From Pseudomonas viridiflava (GTDB lineage: Bacteria; Pseudomonadota; Gammaproteobacteria; Pseudomonadales; Pseudomonadaceae), in NCBI RefSeq assembly GCF_900583165.1, contig NZ_UTKY01000095.1, positions 1 to 64,000 of the forward strand: 64,000 nt of DNA, in the 5' to 3' direction. This document shows positions 49,629 through 58,959 of the stretch, one piece after another. A program made the position numbers and the translations under genes. Position 1 is the first letter of the stretch. Every line of letters starts with the position of its first letter. The notes under the pieces were generated by a model. The model saw only the letters and a program-made list of their open reading frames with translations, was not told the DNA's origin and did no database searches.

Positions 49629-50416
49629 GGCTGGGTCGCTGGCGGCTGGTCGTCGTCGGCGGGTTGGTCATCCGGGTGTTCGCCGCGCTTGCTGATCAAG
49701 CCGCTGAACAGGATGCCGATCTCGAACAGCATCCACATCGGCACGGCCAGCAGGGTCTGGGAGAAGATGTCCGGCGGGGTGAGGATCATGCCGACCACAA
49801 AGCAGCCGATGATCACGTACGGGCGGATCTTCTTCAGGTACGCCACGTTGACCACGCCGATCCACACCAGCAGCACCACGGCCACCGGTATTTCGAACGC
49901 CACGCCGAAGGCGAAGAACAGCGTCATCACGAAATCGAGATAGCTGGTGATGTCGGTCATCATTTCCACGCCGGCCGGGGTGGCGGCGGCGAAGAACTTG
50001 AAGATCAGCGGGAACACCAGGAAGTACGCGAACGCCATGCCGGTGTAGAACAGCAAAATGCTGGATACCAGCAACGGCACCGCAATGCGCTTCTCATGCT
50101 TGTACAGCCCCGGCGCGATAAAGCCCCAGATTTGATGCAGGATCACCGGGATCGCCAGGAACAGCGAGACCATCATGGTCAGCTTCAACGGCGTCAGGAA
50201 CGGCGACGACACATCGGTGGCGATCATCGTCGCGCCGGCCGGCAGGTACTGGCGCAGCGGCGTGGAGACGAAGGTGTAGATCTGCTGGGTAAAAGCGAAC
50301 AACCCGGCAAAGATGATGAAGATCGCCGCTACGCAACGCAGCAGGCGGGTACGCAGCTCAGTGAGGTGCGAGACCAGCGGCATGTGCTGGTCGTTTTCCG
50401 GTTTATCAGCGCTCAT
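49625..50416 (-). CDS. tatC: Twin-arginine translocase subunit TatC
   Basis: 263 residues, six membrane helices. The conserved N-terminal loop [16 protein letters not shown] (with the key Glu) binds the twin-arginine signal peptide; [38 protein letters not shown] is the family signature region. With TatA and TatB it exports folded proteins across the inner membrane. Its ATG overlaps the tatB stop by 4 bp. Confidence 0.97.
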   Translation of the reverse strand: MSADKPENDQHMPLVSHLTELRTRLLRCVAAIFIIFAGLFAFTQQIYTFVSTPLRQYLPAGATMIATDVSSPFLTPLKLTMMVSLFLAIPVILHQIWGFIAPGLYKHEKRIAVPLLVSSILLFYTGMAFAYFLVFPLIFKFFAAATPAGVEMMTDITSYLDFVMTLFFAFGVAFEIPVAVVLLVWIGVVNVAYLKKIRPYVIIGCFVVGMILTPPDIFSQTLLAVPMWMLFEIGILFSGLISKRGEHPDDQPADDDQPPATQP

Positions 50417-50814
50417 GGGGCTCGCGGCGGCAAAGTAGGGTCATGGGGAGCCGGCGGCGCAACGGGCGCCGGTGCTGGCTCGGTGGGCGCTGCGGGTGCG
50501 GCGTCAACAGTGGGCGCAGGCGCAATGCTGTGCTCGGCCACGGGTGTCACCGGTTTTTCCGGCTCTTGCACTGGCGACAGAATCTTGCGGGCTTCCTGCT
50601 CCAACGAAAGAATGTGCTCGTTGTGCAATTGGCGGCGGATCTCGTCGGCGCCGATTTCCCGTTCAACTTCCTGTTTGATGGCGTTGAAACTGCGTTTCAG
50701 GCGCCCGATCCACAGGCCGGCCGTGCGTGCGGCACCGGGCAAGCGTTCAGGCCCCAATACCAGCAGGGCCACGAGGCCGACGAGCAGCAGTTCAGAGAAG
50801 CTGATACCAAACAT
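50413..50814 (-). CDS. tatB: Sec-independent translocase component TatB
   Basis: 133 residues. One N-terminal membrane helix [26 protein letters not shown] with the Glu8 and hinge Gly-Pro typical of TatB, then an amphipathic helix ([26 protein letters not shown]) and a Pro/Ala-rich disordered tail. It couples TatC to TatA. 10 bp after tatA. Confidence 0.95.
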   Translation of the reverse strand: MFGISFSELLLVGLVALLVLGPERLPGAARTAGLWIGRLKRSFNAIKQEVEREIGADEIRRQLHNEHILSLEQEARKILSPVQEPEKPVTPVAEHSIAPAPTVDAAPAAPTEPAPAPVAPPAPHDPTLPPRAP

Positions 50815-50824
50815 TAGTCAGTGC

Positions 50825-51103
50825 TCACGAGTCTTTGCGGGTCGGCTCTTCGACTTTCTCAGCCTGCACGTCGAAGGTACGACGCTCGGTGATCGGCTGG
50901 GCGGCCTGCGGGTGCACAGGCTGAGCCGGTGGCACTGGGTTGGCAGCCGGGTCGGCGGGTTTTTCGTCGTCGTTCATGGCTTTGCGAAAGCCTTTGATCG
51001 ACTCGCCGACGTCAGTACCCAGGTTCTTGAGTTTCTTGGTGCCGAACACCAGTACCACCACCACCAGAATGACGATCCAATGTTTCCAGTCAAAAATGCC
51101 CAT
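50825..51103 (-). CDS. tatA: Sec-independent translocase component TatA
   Basis: 92 residues. Membrane helix [20 protein letters not shown], the FGTKKL hinge, amphipathic helix [18 protein letters not shown] and an acidic/Pro-rich tail. It polymerises to form the passage for folded substrates. Follows hisE after a 25-bp gap, so the hisIE-tat genes are probably cotranscribed. Confidence 0.96.
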   Translation of the reverse strand: MGIFDWKHWIVILVVVVLVFGTKKLKNLGTDVGESIKGFRKAMNDDEKPADPAANPVPPAQPVHPQAAQPITERRTFDVQAEKVEEPTRKDS

Positions 51104-51128
51104 GCTGCCAATCCTCAGTAAAAGTTAT

Positions 51129-51461
51129 TCAGGTAGTCGGGCGCGAGGCCTTTTCGGCATGCCCGGACAAGCCAAAGCGACGGTCCAGTTCATCCAGCAC
51201 TGCCTGCGGGTGCTGCCCCAGTTGGGCGAGCATGACCAGGCTGTGGAACCATAGGTCTGCGGTTTCGTAGATCACGTCGCTGCAGTCGCCGCTGATTTGC
51301 GCGTCCTTGGCGGCGATGATCGTCTCAACGGATTCTTCGCCGAGCTTCTCCAGAATCTTGTTCAAGCCCTTGTGGTAGAGGCTGGCGACGTAGGAGCTGT
51401 CGGCGTCTGCGCCTTTGCGCTCTTCCAGCACCTGGGCCACTCGGTTAAGGGTATCGCTCAT
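51129..51461 (-). CDS. hisE: Phosphoribosyl-ATP pyrophosphatase HisE
   Basis: 110 residues, all-alpha MazG-like NTP pyrophosphatase. It removes pyrophosphate from phosphoribosyl-ATP in histidine synthesis. Motifs: [21 protein letters not shown] with the metal-binding EExxE, and [20 protein letters not shown]. Start 51461 ([11 protein letters not shown]); a longer open frame upstream overlaps hisI and is rejected. In pseudomonads hisI and hisE are separate genes, unlike the fused form in E. coli. Confidence 0.96.
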   Translation of the reverse strand: MSDTLNRVAQVLEERKGADADSSYVASLYHKGLNKILEKLGEESVETIIAAKDAQISGDCSDVIYETADLWFHSLVMLAQLGQHPQAVLDELDRRFGLSGHAEKASRPTT

Positions 51462-51463
51462 GG

Positions 51464-51856
51464 TCAGTGTCCTGCCGAGTAGATGGCGTGAGGGTCTTTG
51501 AGCACCGGCTCGACAACCTTCCATTCGCCGTTCTCGAATACGCGATAGAAGCAGCTGTGGCGGCCGGTGTGGCAGGCGATGCCGCCGATCTGCTCAACCT
51601 TGAGGATCACCACGTCGGCATCACAGTCCAGGCGCAGCTCGTGTAGGGTCTGCACGTGGCCGGACTCTTCGCCCTTGCGCCACAGTTTGCCACGCGAACG
51701 TGACCAGTAAATGGCGCGCTGCTCAGCGGCAGTCAGGCTCAGGGCCTCGCGGTTCATCCAGGCCATCATCAGCACTCGCCCGGTCTTGTAGTCCTGGGCA
51801 ATGGCCGGCACTAGGCCGTCACTGTCCCATTTGATCTCGTCTAGCCAGTCTTTCAT
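51464..51856 (-). CDS. hisI: Phosphoribosyl-AMP cyclohydrolase HisI
   Basis: 130 residues. It hydrolyses the adenine ring of phosphoribosyl-AMP in the third step of histidine synthesis. Zinc/magnesium motifs: [43 protein letters not shown] and [14 protein letters not shown] with the zinc cysteines. Start 51856 ([12 protein letters not shown]). It sits two bases before hisE and 41 bp after ubiB. Confidence 0.96.
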   Translation of the reverse strand: MKDWLDEIKWDSDGLVPAIAQDYKTGRVLMMAWMNREALSLTAAEQRAIYWSRSRGKLWRKGEESGHVQTLHELRLDCDADVVILKVEQIGGIACHTGRHSCFYRVFENGEWKVVEPVLKDPHAIYSAGH

Positions 51857-51897
51857 GTTCGGCTCCGGCAAATTGCGACAGTGTATAACCGGATTGG

Positions 51898-53502
51898 CTA
51901 TCGACGCACAATCAGATAAACACCCACGGCGACCATGATGCCAGCCGGCCAGTGGCCTAGTTGATTCAATGGTCCGCCAATCGCCAGCATTACACCGCCA
52001 ACCAGATGTGCGGCGCCCAGCAGGCGCAAGAACCAATCATCCTTGCGCTTTTGCCACGGCGGCGCGGGGTCTTTGGCATGGGGTTGGGACATGCGCTCCA
52101 GCAAATCGCGGGTCATGTTGGCCAAGTGCGGCAATTGCTCCATCTGGCTATGCAGGTTGCCCAGCACGGTTTTCGGGCTCATGCGCTCGCGCATCCAGCG
52201 TTCGAGGAACGGTTGCGCGGTGTTCCACAAATCGAGGTCGGGGTACAGCTGACGGCCCAGGCCTTCGATGTTCAGCAAGGTTTTCTGCAACAGAACAAGT
52301 TGCGGCTGCACTTCCATGTTGAAGCGTCGCGCGGTCTGGAACAGGCGCATCAGCACCTGGCCGAAGGAAATATCTTTTAACGGTTTTTCGAAGATCGGCT
52401 CGCACACCGTACGGATCGCCGCTTCGAATTCGTTGAGCTTGGTCTCGGCCGGCACCCAGCCCGAATCGATGTGCAGCTGCGCCACGCGGCGGTAGTCGCG
52501 CTTGAAGAAGGCAAACAGGTTGCGCGCCAGGTAGTCCTGGTCTTCCGGGGTCAGGCTGCCGACGATGCCGCAGTCGATCGCGATGTACTGCGGGCTCCAC
52601 GGGGTCACGGTGCTGACGAAGATGTTTCCCGGGTGCATGTCGGCGTGGAAGAAGCTGTCGCGAAACACCTGGGTGAAGAAGATCTCTACACCGCGCTCGG
52701 CGAGCATCTTCATGTCGGTGCGCTGGTCGGCCAGGGTGGCGAGATCGGTGACCTGCACGCCGTAGATGCGCTCCATCACCAGCACTTTGGGGCGGCACCA
52801 GTCCCAATACACTTGCGGCACGTACAGCAGCGGCGAGCCTTCAAAGTTGCGCCTGAGCTGGCTGGAGTTGGCGGCTTCGCGCAGCAGGTCGAGTTCGTCG
52901 TAGATGGTTTTTTCGTAGTCGGCGACCACGTCCACTGGGTGCAGCAAGCGTGCGTCAGCGCTGAAGCGTTCGGCGGCGCGGGCGAGGATGAATAGCCACG
53001 CCAGGTCCTGGCCGATGATCGGCTTGAGGCCAGGGCGGATCACCTTCACTACCACTTCTTCGCCGGTCTTGAGTTGTGCCGCGTGAACCTGGGCAACGGA
53101 GGCTGAAGCCAGCGGTTCGACATCGAAGCGGCTGAACACCTCGCTGATCTTTTTACCCAGCTGTTCTTCGATGAGCTTCATCGACAGCTGCGGATCGAAC
53201 GGCGGCACGCGGTCCTGCAACAGCATCAGCTCGTCGGCGATGTCTTCGGGCAACAGGTCGCGGCGGGTGGACAGGATCTGCCCGAATTTGATGAAGATCG
53301 GCCCCAGGTCCTGCAACGCTAGGCGCAGACGTGCGCCACGGTTTAGTTCCAGCTTCTTGCGCGGGAACCAGCGCCACGGCAGCACATAGCGTACCGCCAG
53401 CAAAAACCACGGCAGCGGCAGGGCAAACAGCAGGTCATCGAGCTGGTAGCGGATTACGACGCGCTGGATACGAAACAAACGGCGGACGGCGAGCAGCTTC
53501 AT
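51898..53502 (-). CDS. ubiB: Ubiquinone biosynthesis protein UbiB (ABC1/ADCK atypical kinase)
   Basis: 534 residues. Conserved KxGQ motif in [16 protein letters not shown], Ala-rich loop [37 protein letters not shown] and metal motif [10 protein letters not shown]. Two membrane helices close the C terminus (about 490-530). It supports ubiquinone assembly at the inner membrane through ATPase-like activity. Its ATG overlaps the ubiJ stop by 4 bp. Confidence 0.96.
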   Translation of the reverse strand: MKLLAVRRLFRIQRVVIRYQLDDLLFALPLPWFLLAVRYVLPWRWFPRKKLELNRGARLRLALQDLGPIFIKFGQILSTRRDLLPEDIADELMLLQDRVPPFDPQLSMKLIEEQLGKKISEVFSRFDVEPLASASVAQVHAAQLKTGEEVVVKVIRPGLKPIIGQDLAWLFILARAAERFSADARLLHPVDVVADYEKTIYDELDLLREAANSSQLRRNFEGSPLLYVPQVYWDWCRPKVLVMERIYGVQVTDLATLADQRTDMKMLAERGVEIFFTQVFRDSFFHADMHPGNIFVSTVTPWSPQYIAIDCGIVGSLTPEDQDYLARNLFAFFKRDYRRVAQLHIDSGWVPAETKLNEFEAAIRTVCEPIFEKPLKDISFGQVLMRLFQTARRFNMEVQPQLVLLQKTLLNIEGLGRQLYPDLDLWNTAQPFLERWMRERMSPKTVLGNLHSQMEQLPHLANMTRDLLERMSQPHAKDPAPPWQKRKDDWFLRLLGAAHLVGGVMLAIGGPLNQLGHWPAGIMVAVGVYLIVRR

Positions 53503-54122
53503 GCGTTATCGCTTGGATCAAGGGAACGGCGCAGGCGCTCGAAGCGAGCCTCAAGGCGTTCCAGGTCGATTTTGGCCTTGTCGAGTTCACGAAAGCGCGC
53601 TTGCGCTTCCCGTTGTCCGACCAGGGTGCGCGATTCTTCGCTCAGGTATTCGGCAAGGTTCTGGTTGAGGCTGGCGAAGCCTTGCTGGTACCAACGCGAA
53701 CGGCTGCGCAGGTGCCCGCTGATCAACTGGGTGGCCACGGGGCCGATCCAGCGTGACAGCTCGTATTCCCAATCCAGTTCCAGGTCTTGCAGCACGGCGG
53801 CGAGGTCCATCAGCACTGAACTGTCGCCTTCGAGCGTCACTTCGGGGCCGTGCAGGATCGCGGTCTTGTTGCGGCTCAGGGCCAGGTGCAACAGGCTCGA
53901 TGCAGGTGCACGCAAGGTGCAGTCAGCCTCGGCGGCCCATTGGGTCGCAAGCATCAGGCCTTCATCGCTGGGCAGGATAAACAGCTGCAAGGCCGGGCTC
54001 GTGCAATCGACGGCAATCACCTTGCCGTTCAAGTGCGCGAGCCGCGCCAGGGCCGTGCTGTCCAGGCGCAGCACACGGTTGAGGCCGTGCTCAACGCTGG
54101 CAAGAAGGCCGGCGAGCAACAT
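53499..54122 (-). CDS. ubiJ: Ubiquinone biosynthesis accessory factor UbiJ (SCP2 domain)
   Basis: 207 residues. N-terminal SCP2 sterol-carrier-like lipid-binding domain (about 15-115: [38 protein letters not shown]) and a C-terminal coiled coil (about 165-200, [22 protein letters not shown]). It is the scaffold of the soluble Ubi metabolon, binding ubiquinone intermediates. Located between ubiE (1-bp overlap) and ubiB (4-bp overlap), the conserved ubiEJB order. Confidence 0.94.
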   Translation of the reverse strand: MLLAGLLASVEHGLNRVLRLDSTALARLAHLNGKVIAVDCTSPALQLFILPSDEGLMLATQWAAEADCTLRAPASSLLHLALSRNKTAILHGPEVTLEGDSSVLMDLAAVLQDLELDWEYELSRWIGPVATQLISGHLRSRSRWYQQGFASLNQNLAEYLSEESRTLVGQREAQARFRELDKAKIDLERLEARFERLRRSLDPSDNA

Positions 54123-54892
54123 CAGGGCTTGATGCCGCGATGCAGGGCGACGATGCCGGAGGTCATGTTGTGGTAGGTCACGCGGTCGAAACCGGCTTCT
54201 ACCATCATCGACTTCAGGGTCTCCTGGTCGGGGTGCATGCGGATCGATTCAGCCAGGTAGCGGTAGCTCTCGGCGTCATTGGTAATGAGCTTGCCCATTA
54301 ACGGCATGAAGGCGAAGGAGTAGGTGTCGTAGACCTTGGACATGATGGCGTTGGTCGGCTTGGAGAACTCCAGTACCAACAGGCGGCCACCCGGCTTGAG
54401 CACGCGCAGCATGGAGCGGATCGCGTCTTCTTTATGGGTGACGTTGCGCAGGCCGAAGGCGATGGTAACGCAGTCGAAATGATTGTCGGGGAACGGCAGC
54501 TTTTCAGCGTCGGCCTGGACGAATTCGATATTGCCAGCCACGCCTTTATCCAGCAGGCGGTCGCGACCGACCTTGAGCATGGAACCGTTGATGTCCGCCA
54601 ACACGACCTGGCCGGTTGGGCCTACGAGCTTGGAGAATTTAGCTGCCAGATCGCCCGTGCCGCCGGCGATATCCAGCACGCGGTTGCCGGTGCGTACACC
54701 CGACAACTCGATGGTGAAGCGCTTCCACAGGCGATGCATACCGCCCGAGAGCACGTCGTTCATCAGGTCGTACTTGGCCGCAACGGAGTGGAACACCTCA
54801 GCGACTTTTTCCGCCTTTTGGCTTTCCGGGACGTTCTTGAAGCCGAAGTGAGTGGTGGGTTCGGCATCGCTGCCTTTGCGCTGATCAGTCAT
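54122..54892 (-). CDS. ubiE: Ubiquinone/menaquinone biosynthesis C-methyltransferase UbiE
   Basis: 256 residues. SAM-dependent methyltransferase with the glycine-rich [20 protein letters not shown] motif [18 protein letters not shown] and [12 protein letters not shown] (motif III), and [25 protein letters not shown] at the N terminus. It adds the C-methyl group of the ubiquinone ring. The start at 54892 ([12 protein letters not shown]) fits the family. First gene of the minus-strand ubi-his-tat-rsmE run. Confidence 0.97.
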   Translation of the reverse strand: MTDQRKGSDAEPTTHFGFKNVPESQKAEKVAEVFHSVAAKYDLMNDVLSGGMHRLWKRFTIELSGVRTGNRVLDIAGGTGDLAAKFSKLVGPTGQVVLADINGSMLKVGRDRLLDKGVAGNIEFVQADAEKLPFPDNHFDCVTIAFGLRNVTHKEDAIRSMLRVLKPGGRLLVLEFSKPTNAIMSKVYDTYSFAFMPLMGKLITNDAESYRYLAESIRMHPDQETLKSMMVEAGFDRVTYHNMTSGIVALHRGIKP

Positions 54893-55036
54893 ATCGCTGT
54901 CACCAAAAGAGAATGCGGGACATGATAATCCCCAAGGCCTGCTTTGTCTTGGCAAGGCTGCAGGTAAGATGGGTGGTCACCGAGACCTTTTGCCGCATCG
55001 AAGGTATCCAAACCGCTATAAAGAGGAGTCATTGCA

Positions 55037-55312
55037 ATGGCCCGTATAACCGTTGAGCGTGCACATTCCCTAGGTAAACAGGGCGCGCGGGCAAAGGCCG
55101 AAAAGTTGGCGCAAAAACTCCAGGAGCAATATGGCCTGGAGCCTTCGTGGTCTGGCGATACCTTGAACCTCAAGCGTTCGGGGGTTAAAGGCACCGTACG
55201 AGTGGCCGATGATTCGCTGCGTATTGATGTGGAACTGGGCCTGTTGATGTCGGCCATGAGTGGCACTATCAAGTCCGAAATCGAAAAAGCCCTGGATAAA
55301 GCCTTGGCCTGA
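55037..55312 (+). CDS. Polyhydroxyalkanoic acid system protein (PHA granule region family)
   Basis: 91 residues. MARITVERAHSLGKQGARAKAE with a basic helical N terminus, then LQEQYGLEPSWSGDTLNLKRSGVKGTVRVADDSLRI and the C-terminal LMSAMSGTIKSEIEKALDKAL. This matches the small protein regularly found beside phaI/phaF in Pseudomonas (family named for the PHA granule region). Function is not known. GAGGAG lies about 9 nt before the ATG. Divergent from ubiE across 144 bp. Confidence 0.85.
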   Translation: MARITVERAHSLGKQGARAKAEKLAQKLQEQYGLEPSWSGDTLNLKRSGVKGTVRVADDSLRIDVELGLLMSAMSGTIKSEIEKALDKALA

Positions 55313-55416
55313 TCCCGATGTTCTAGGGTGCCGATTCTAATTTTTCAACCTACTTTGTGCCCAAGCCCTCAACTCCTGCGGGCCGTTCCTCCACCCTATT
55401 CTGCGTGAGGTGCACC

Positions 55417-55839
55417 ATGGCCAAAGTTATCTTGAAGAAAAAATTCGACGCCCCGACCACTGCCCTGAGTGACGTTAGATCCTACGCCCGCAAGATCTGG
55501 CTGGCGGGTCTTGGTGCCTACGCCAAGGTCGGAAGTGAGGGCGGCGAGTACTTCAAAGAGCTGGTTAAAGCCGGTCAACATATTGAAAGCAAAGGCAAAA
55601 AAGTTGCTGTTGAACAACTTGATGCCGCCAACAGTCAGATTGACCAAGTAAAGAGTAATGTCTCTTCCGTCAAAGGCTTGGTAGAAGTTCAGCTGGATAA
55701 AGTTGAAAAAGCTTTTGATACTCGTGTTGCAAGTGCCTTGAATCGAATCGGCATTGCGTCTAAACATGACGTTGAGACACTCTCTGCTAAGCTCGAAGAG
55801 CTGACGGCATTGCTCGAACGTGTCGCGCGTAAACACTAA
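55417..55839 (+). CDS. phaI: PHA granule-associated phasin PhaI
   Basis: 140 residues, a phasin of the PhaI/PhaF family. SYARKIWLAGLGAYAKVGSEGGEYFKELVKAG is the conserved granule-binding helix region, followed by a coiled-coil helix rich in Lys, Gln and Val (about 70-138). Phasins coat polyhydroxyalkanoate granules and stabilise them. The start at 55417 is preceded by GTGAGGTG. PhaF follows after 12 bp, so the two form the phaIF operon. Confidence 0.95.
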   Translation: MAKVILKKKFDAPTTALSDVRSYARKIWLAGLGAYAKVGSEGGEYFKELVKAGQHIESKGKKVAVEQLDAANSQIDQVKSNVSSVKGLVEVQLDKVEKAFDTRVASALNRIGIASKHDVETLSAKLEELTALLERVARKH

Positions 55840-55851
55840 GGAGACATCGGG

Positions 55852-56784
55852 ATGGCTGTTAAAAAGACTACTCAGAAAGAAGGCAGCTCGTGGGTCGGGG
55901 AAGTTGAAAAATATTCCCGTAAGATCTGGCTGGCTGGTTTAGGCGTGTACTCGAAGGTTAGCAGTGACGGCGGCAAGTACTTCGAGACGTTGGTCAAGGA
56001 CGGCGAGAAGGCCGAGAAGTTGACCAAGAGCACGGTTGGTAAAAAAGTTGACGCGGCCAAGGCAACTGCCGGCTCCGCCAAGTCGAGCATTTCTGACACG
56101 TGGGGCAAGTTGGAAGAAACCTTCGACAAACGTCTTAACAGTGCCATTTCGCGACTGGGCGTGCCGAGCAAGGCCGAGCTGAAGACGCTGCACAGCAAGG
56201 TCGATACCCTGACCAAGCAAATCGAAAAGCTCACCGGCGCCAAAGTGGCACCCGTGAAAGCGGCCGCTGCCAAGCCTGCGGCTAAAACTGCAGCGGCCAA
56301 GCCCGCCGCGAAACCTGCGGCCAAGCCTTTGGTGAAAGCGGCGGCCAAGCCGGCTGCAAAACCTGCAGCCAAGGCGCCCGCCAAAACTGCCGCTAAGCCA
56401 GCGGCCAAGCCAGCGACAAAAACCGCTGCCGCCAAACCCGCTGCCAAGCCTGCCGCCAAACCAGTTGCCGCTAAAGCAGCTGCCAAGCCTGCCGCCAAAC
56501 CAGTTGCCGCTAAAGCAGCTGCCAAGGCCGCCGCCAAACCAGTAGCCAAAACCGCAGCGGCCAAACCAGCGGCAAAACCTGCGACTGCTAAGCCTGCGGC
56601 AAAACCTGCCGCCGCGAAAAAGCCAGCGGCTGCCAAAAAGCCAGCAGCGTCTAAGCCCGCGGTCGCGGCCAAGCCTGCCACGCCGGCGCCAAGTGCTTCG
56701 ACAGCCAACTCGGTGTCGGCGCCAACGCCTGCTGCTACCCCGACTGCAACGCCGGCAACTCCGACGCCATCCAGTCAGTCCTGA
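55852..56784 (+). CDS. phaF: PHA granule-associated protein PhaF (phasin with histone-like tail)
   Basis: 310 residues. The N-terminal half (1-130) is a phasin homologous to PhaI (SRKIWLAGLGVYSKVSSDGG), followed by a leucine-zipper-like segment. From about 138 to 285 the tail is a histone H1-like series of AAKPA repeats, expected to bind nucleoid DNA and help segregate granules to daughter cells. Includes an exact 39-bp tandem duplication (56440-56517). The family usually carries a tail of variable length; this one is on the long side. AGGAG lies 12 nt upstream of the ATG. Confidence 0.96.
   Translation: MAVKKTTQKEGSSWVGEVEKYSRKIWLAGLGVYSKVSSDGGKYFETLVKDGEKAEKLTKSTVGKKVDAAKATAGSAKSSISDTWGKLEETFDKRLNSAISRLGVPSKAELKTLHSKVDTLTKQIEKLTGAKVAPVKAAAAKPAAKTAAAKPAAKPAAKPLVKAAAKPAAKPAAKAPAKTAAKPAAKPATKTAAAKPAAKPAAKPVAAKAAAKPAAKPVAAKAAAKAAAKPVAKTAAAKPAAKPATAKPAAKPAAAKKPAAAKKPAASKPAVAAKPATPAPSASTANSVSAPTPAATPTATPATPTPSSQS
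56440..56517 (+). repeat. Exact 39-bp tandem duplication within phaF
   Basis: 56440-56478 and 56479-56517 are identical copies coding for AAKPAAKPVAAKA, followed by a degenerate third start (GCTGCCAAGGCCGCC). The lack of synonymous differences between the copies shows that the duplication is recent, so tail length is probably variable between strains. Confidence 0.9.
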
Positions 56785-56796
56785 TTGTTCTCAGGA

Positions 56797-56834
56797 TAAA
56801 AAACGCCCGGCCTTTGGAGGTCGGGCGTTTTTTT
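56797..56834. terminator. Bidirectional terminator between phaF and the fimbrial cluster
   Basis: AAACGCCCG...CGGGCGTTT with A and T runs on the two flanks, lying between the convergent phaF (ends 56784) and pilin gene (ends 56848). It can terminate transcription from both sides. Confidence 0.9.
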
Positions 56835-56847
56835 GTGGGCTGTGCTC

Positions 56848-57369
56848 TCAATTGTAGGTAATCGACACGGTCATGGCGCTGACGAAGGTGCCCTTGGTGA
56901 TGGCTGCGCCGGTCGCGTGATAGCTCGCGGACATTCCTATTACAGCCTTACCGCCGGATGTTGCGATCTGACGGGTCCGTTGCGCGGGAGTACCGTTGGC
57001 GGGGATGTACGCGTAGCCATGGTGGGCTACCAGGAGCGCCGCTCCGGCTGAGGTCCCTGTGTTCGCAAACAGCGTGGGGTTCCCAGTTGATGGGGTTCCT
57101 GTGAATAGGAAGTTCACGGTTCTAAGGTCGGATTCGCAGTCGGCAGTAAGGTTGAATTGTGTCGTGCCCAGCGTCGGTGAGTTGGCAAAGTCTGAAATCT
57201 TGACGGAGGGCAATGGGATGGTGCGGTTTACATCCCCGACGACCAGGTTGCACGTCCCGGAATCGATCTGACCTCTGAAGGTCAGGATTCCGGTAGTGGC
57301 AGCCTGCACCGCGTTCGCAGCCAGTCCCGCCGTGACGGCCAGCAGTATTGGAATGGCATGAAGTCTCAT
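56848..57369 (-). CDS. Fimbrial subunit (one-domain pilin) D
   Basis: 173 residues. Signal peptide ending AVQA, then a chaperone-usher pilin domain: GQIDSGTCNLVVGDVNRTIPLPSVKISDF, second Cys in LTADCESD (the pair should form the conserved disulfide), and a C-terminal strand ending SAMTVSITYN that would be capped by the chaperone and filled by the next subunit's N-terminal extension. AAGGAGCGC precedes the ATG. Last gene of the cluster in transcription order; a minor or tip/base subunit is possible. Confidence 0.9.
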   Translation of the reverse strand: MRLHAIPILLAVTAGLAANAVQAATTGILTFRGQIDSGTCNLVVGDVNRTIPLPSVKISDFANSPTLGTTQFNLTADCESDLRTVNFLFTGTPSTGNPTLFANTGTSAGAALLVAHHGYAYIPANGTPAQRTRQIATSGGKAVIGMSASYHATGAAITKGTFVSAMTVSITYN

Positions 57370-57385
57370 CAGCGCTCCTTGGGTC

Positions 57386-57901
57386 TCAGTTGTAAGTGAT
57401 TGAAACCGTCACAGCGCTGGCCAGGGTGCCTTTAGTGATTGCTCCACTGGATTTATGATAAGCGGCCTTGAGTGGCAGCACGGCTTTCTTGCCGCTGGTG
57501 ACCACCGTGCGGCTGCGCTCGGCCGGGGTTCCGTTGGCGGGGAGGGTGGTGCCAGATCTCAGCCAGAGCGCAATGCCGGCTGAGGTGCCGGTGTTGCTGT
57601 ATAGCAATCCATTACCACTGGCGGGCGTGCCGGCAAACTGAAAGATCACGTTGCGGATGTCCGAGTCGCAATCGGCTGAGATGCTGAATTCAGTTTCGCC
57701 TGCGTATACGGCGGAATCAAAATCCGAGACTTTGACCTCCGGCAGGGGAATGTTTCGGCTCACGTCGCCCGCTGCGAGATCACACGTGCCGCCGTTGATC
57801 ATTCCGCTAAAGCGCAATGTGCCTAATGCAGCCGCCTGACTCGTTGCGGCGGCGAGACATGCGGTGATTGCCAACAATAAGGGCAGTAGTGGGGTCTTCA
57901 T
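57386..57901 (-). CDS. Fimbrial subunit (one-domain pilin) C
   Basis: 171 residues. Signal peptide ending SQAAA, then GMINGGTCDLAAGDVSRNIPLPEVKVSDF, second Cys in ISADCDSD and the C-terminal SAVTVSITYN. It is a close paralogue of the next gene (57369-56848), only 16 bp away, so recent duplication is likely. AAAGGAG lies 7 nt upstream of the ATG. Secreted through the usher encoded upstream. Confidence 0.9.
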   Translation of the reverse strand: MKTPLLPLLLAITACLAAATSQAAALGTLRFSGMINGGTCDLAAGDVSRNIPLPEVKVSDFDSAVYAGETEFSISADCDSDIRNVIFQFAGTPASGNGLLYSNTGTSAGIALWLRSGTTLPANGTPAERSRTVVTSGKKAVLPLKAAYHKSSGAITKGTLASAVTVSITYN

Positions 57902-57919
57902 TGTTTACTCCTTTGGGTT

Positions 57920-58876
57920 TTAGTTGTAGGTGATGTTGATGGTGGCTGTACTGACGAGCGTGCCACCACTCACGGTGCCGTTTTTGGCATAGGCGGCAGT
58001 GAGCGGCAGTACGGCACGGTTACCGGACACGGGTATCTGGCGCCAGGCGTCAGCCCCTGCAGGCGTTACCGTCTGGACCAGGCCATTGATGCGTGAGTAC
58101 AGCCACAGCCCTACGCCGCTGGCAGTGCCGGTATTGGCAAAAAGACCAAAGTTCACAGGGGCGGGGGTGCCGCTGAAGTAATAGGTGACAGCAGTCGCCC
58201 CCGTGCAATTGGCGGTCAGGTCGAAGTTAGTCGCGCCAGTGTAGGCAACGTCCTTCAGCGCGCTGGCTTTGATCGGCGGGAGCGGAATGGTGCGGTTGAC
58301 ATCACCGGCTGCCAGGTCGCAGGTGGCCATAGGTCTGACGAAGCGTGTTGAGGTGCCGAGATTCAGGCGAAAAATTTCGGGAGTATGTACCCACCGATAT
58401 TCCCAGATATTGCCGGCAGGTATCGTCCCGGTGGTGACAGGAGCCATTTTATAGAAGGTAGCGACGGCAGAGGTAAAGCTGGGAACCTTTCCCCACACAC
58501 GCTGGTATGGCGAGCTGTGTATGGCAAAAAACGGCGAGCCTGTGCCGTCGGCCCAGGTCATCTGAATGCGTAGACCGACACCGGGGACCTCGGTTTTGTA
58601 GACCAGTGAGCCTGGGTATCGGTCATCGGGATATCGCCCGTTGTACTTTCTATGGACCACGGCCGTGCAAGTGGCGATGAAGGAGGGCGCCGAACCGGTG
58701 AAAGCCTGGGTAGTAATGACGCCTCCGATGGGAAGGCTATCCGGTACAGTAATAGTCGCCGGCAGGTTGAGGGTCAGCGTGGAATTCGGGTACCGGTCGC
58801 AGTACGCCTGAGCGGTCAACGGTAAGCCGAGGGTCAGTAGTATCGAGGACAGTTTGGCGAGACTTTTCATCTTCAT
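57920..58876 (-). CDS. FimH-like two-domain fimbrial adhesin B
   Basis: 318 residues. Signal peptide ending LTAQA, an N-terminal domain of about 170 residues starting CDRYPNSTLTLNLPATITVPDSLPIGG with no clear counterpart outside the paralogue, then a C-terminal pilin domain with MATCDLAAGDVNRTIPLPPIKAS, second Cys in LTANCTGA and end TATINITYN. This N-terminal receptor-binding plus C-terminal pilin layout is that of tip adhesins such as FimH. The ligand is unknown. Paralogue of the next gene upstream. Confidence 0.88.
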   Translation of the reverse strand: MKMKSLAKLSSILLTLGLPLTAQAYCDRYPNSTLTLNLPATITVPDSLPIGGVITTQAFTGSAPSFIATCTAVVHRKYNGRYPDDRYPGSLVYKTEVPGVGLRIQMTWADGTGSPFFAIHSSPYQRVWGKVPSFTSAVATFYKMAPVTTGTIPAGNIWEYRWVHTPEIFRLNLGTSTRFVRPMATCDLAAGDVNRTIPLPPIKASALKDVAYTGATNFDLTANCTGATAVTYYFSGTPAPVNFGLFANTGTASGVGLWLYSRINGLVQTVTPAGADAWRQIPVSGNRAVLPLTAAYAKNGTVSGGTLVSTATINITYN

Positions 58877-58959
58877 TTCCGTCGTGGCAAGTAGGGCATC
58901 TGAATGCTAGGGCTGGGCCTGACGCTTGCTAGCGCCTGATTCATCAGTCTCCCGCTCCT

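Noticed and set aside
55872-56708. Ala/Gly/Leu-rich 278-codon frame on the minus strand opposite phaF
   Set aside because: Product of reading the AAKPA repeats backwards; mimics membrane helices but is not credible as a gene.
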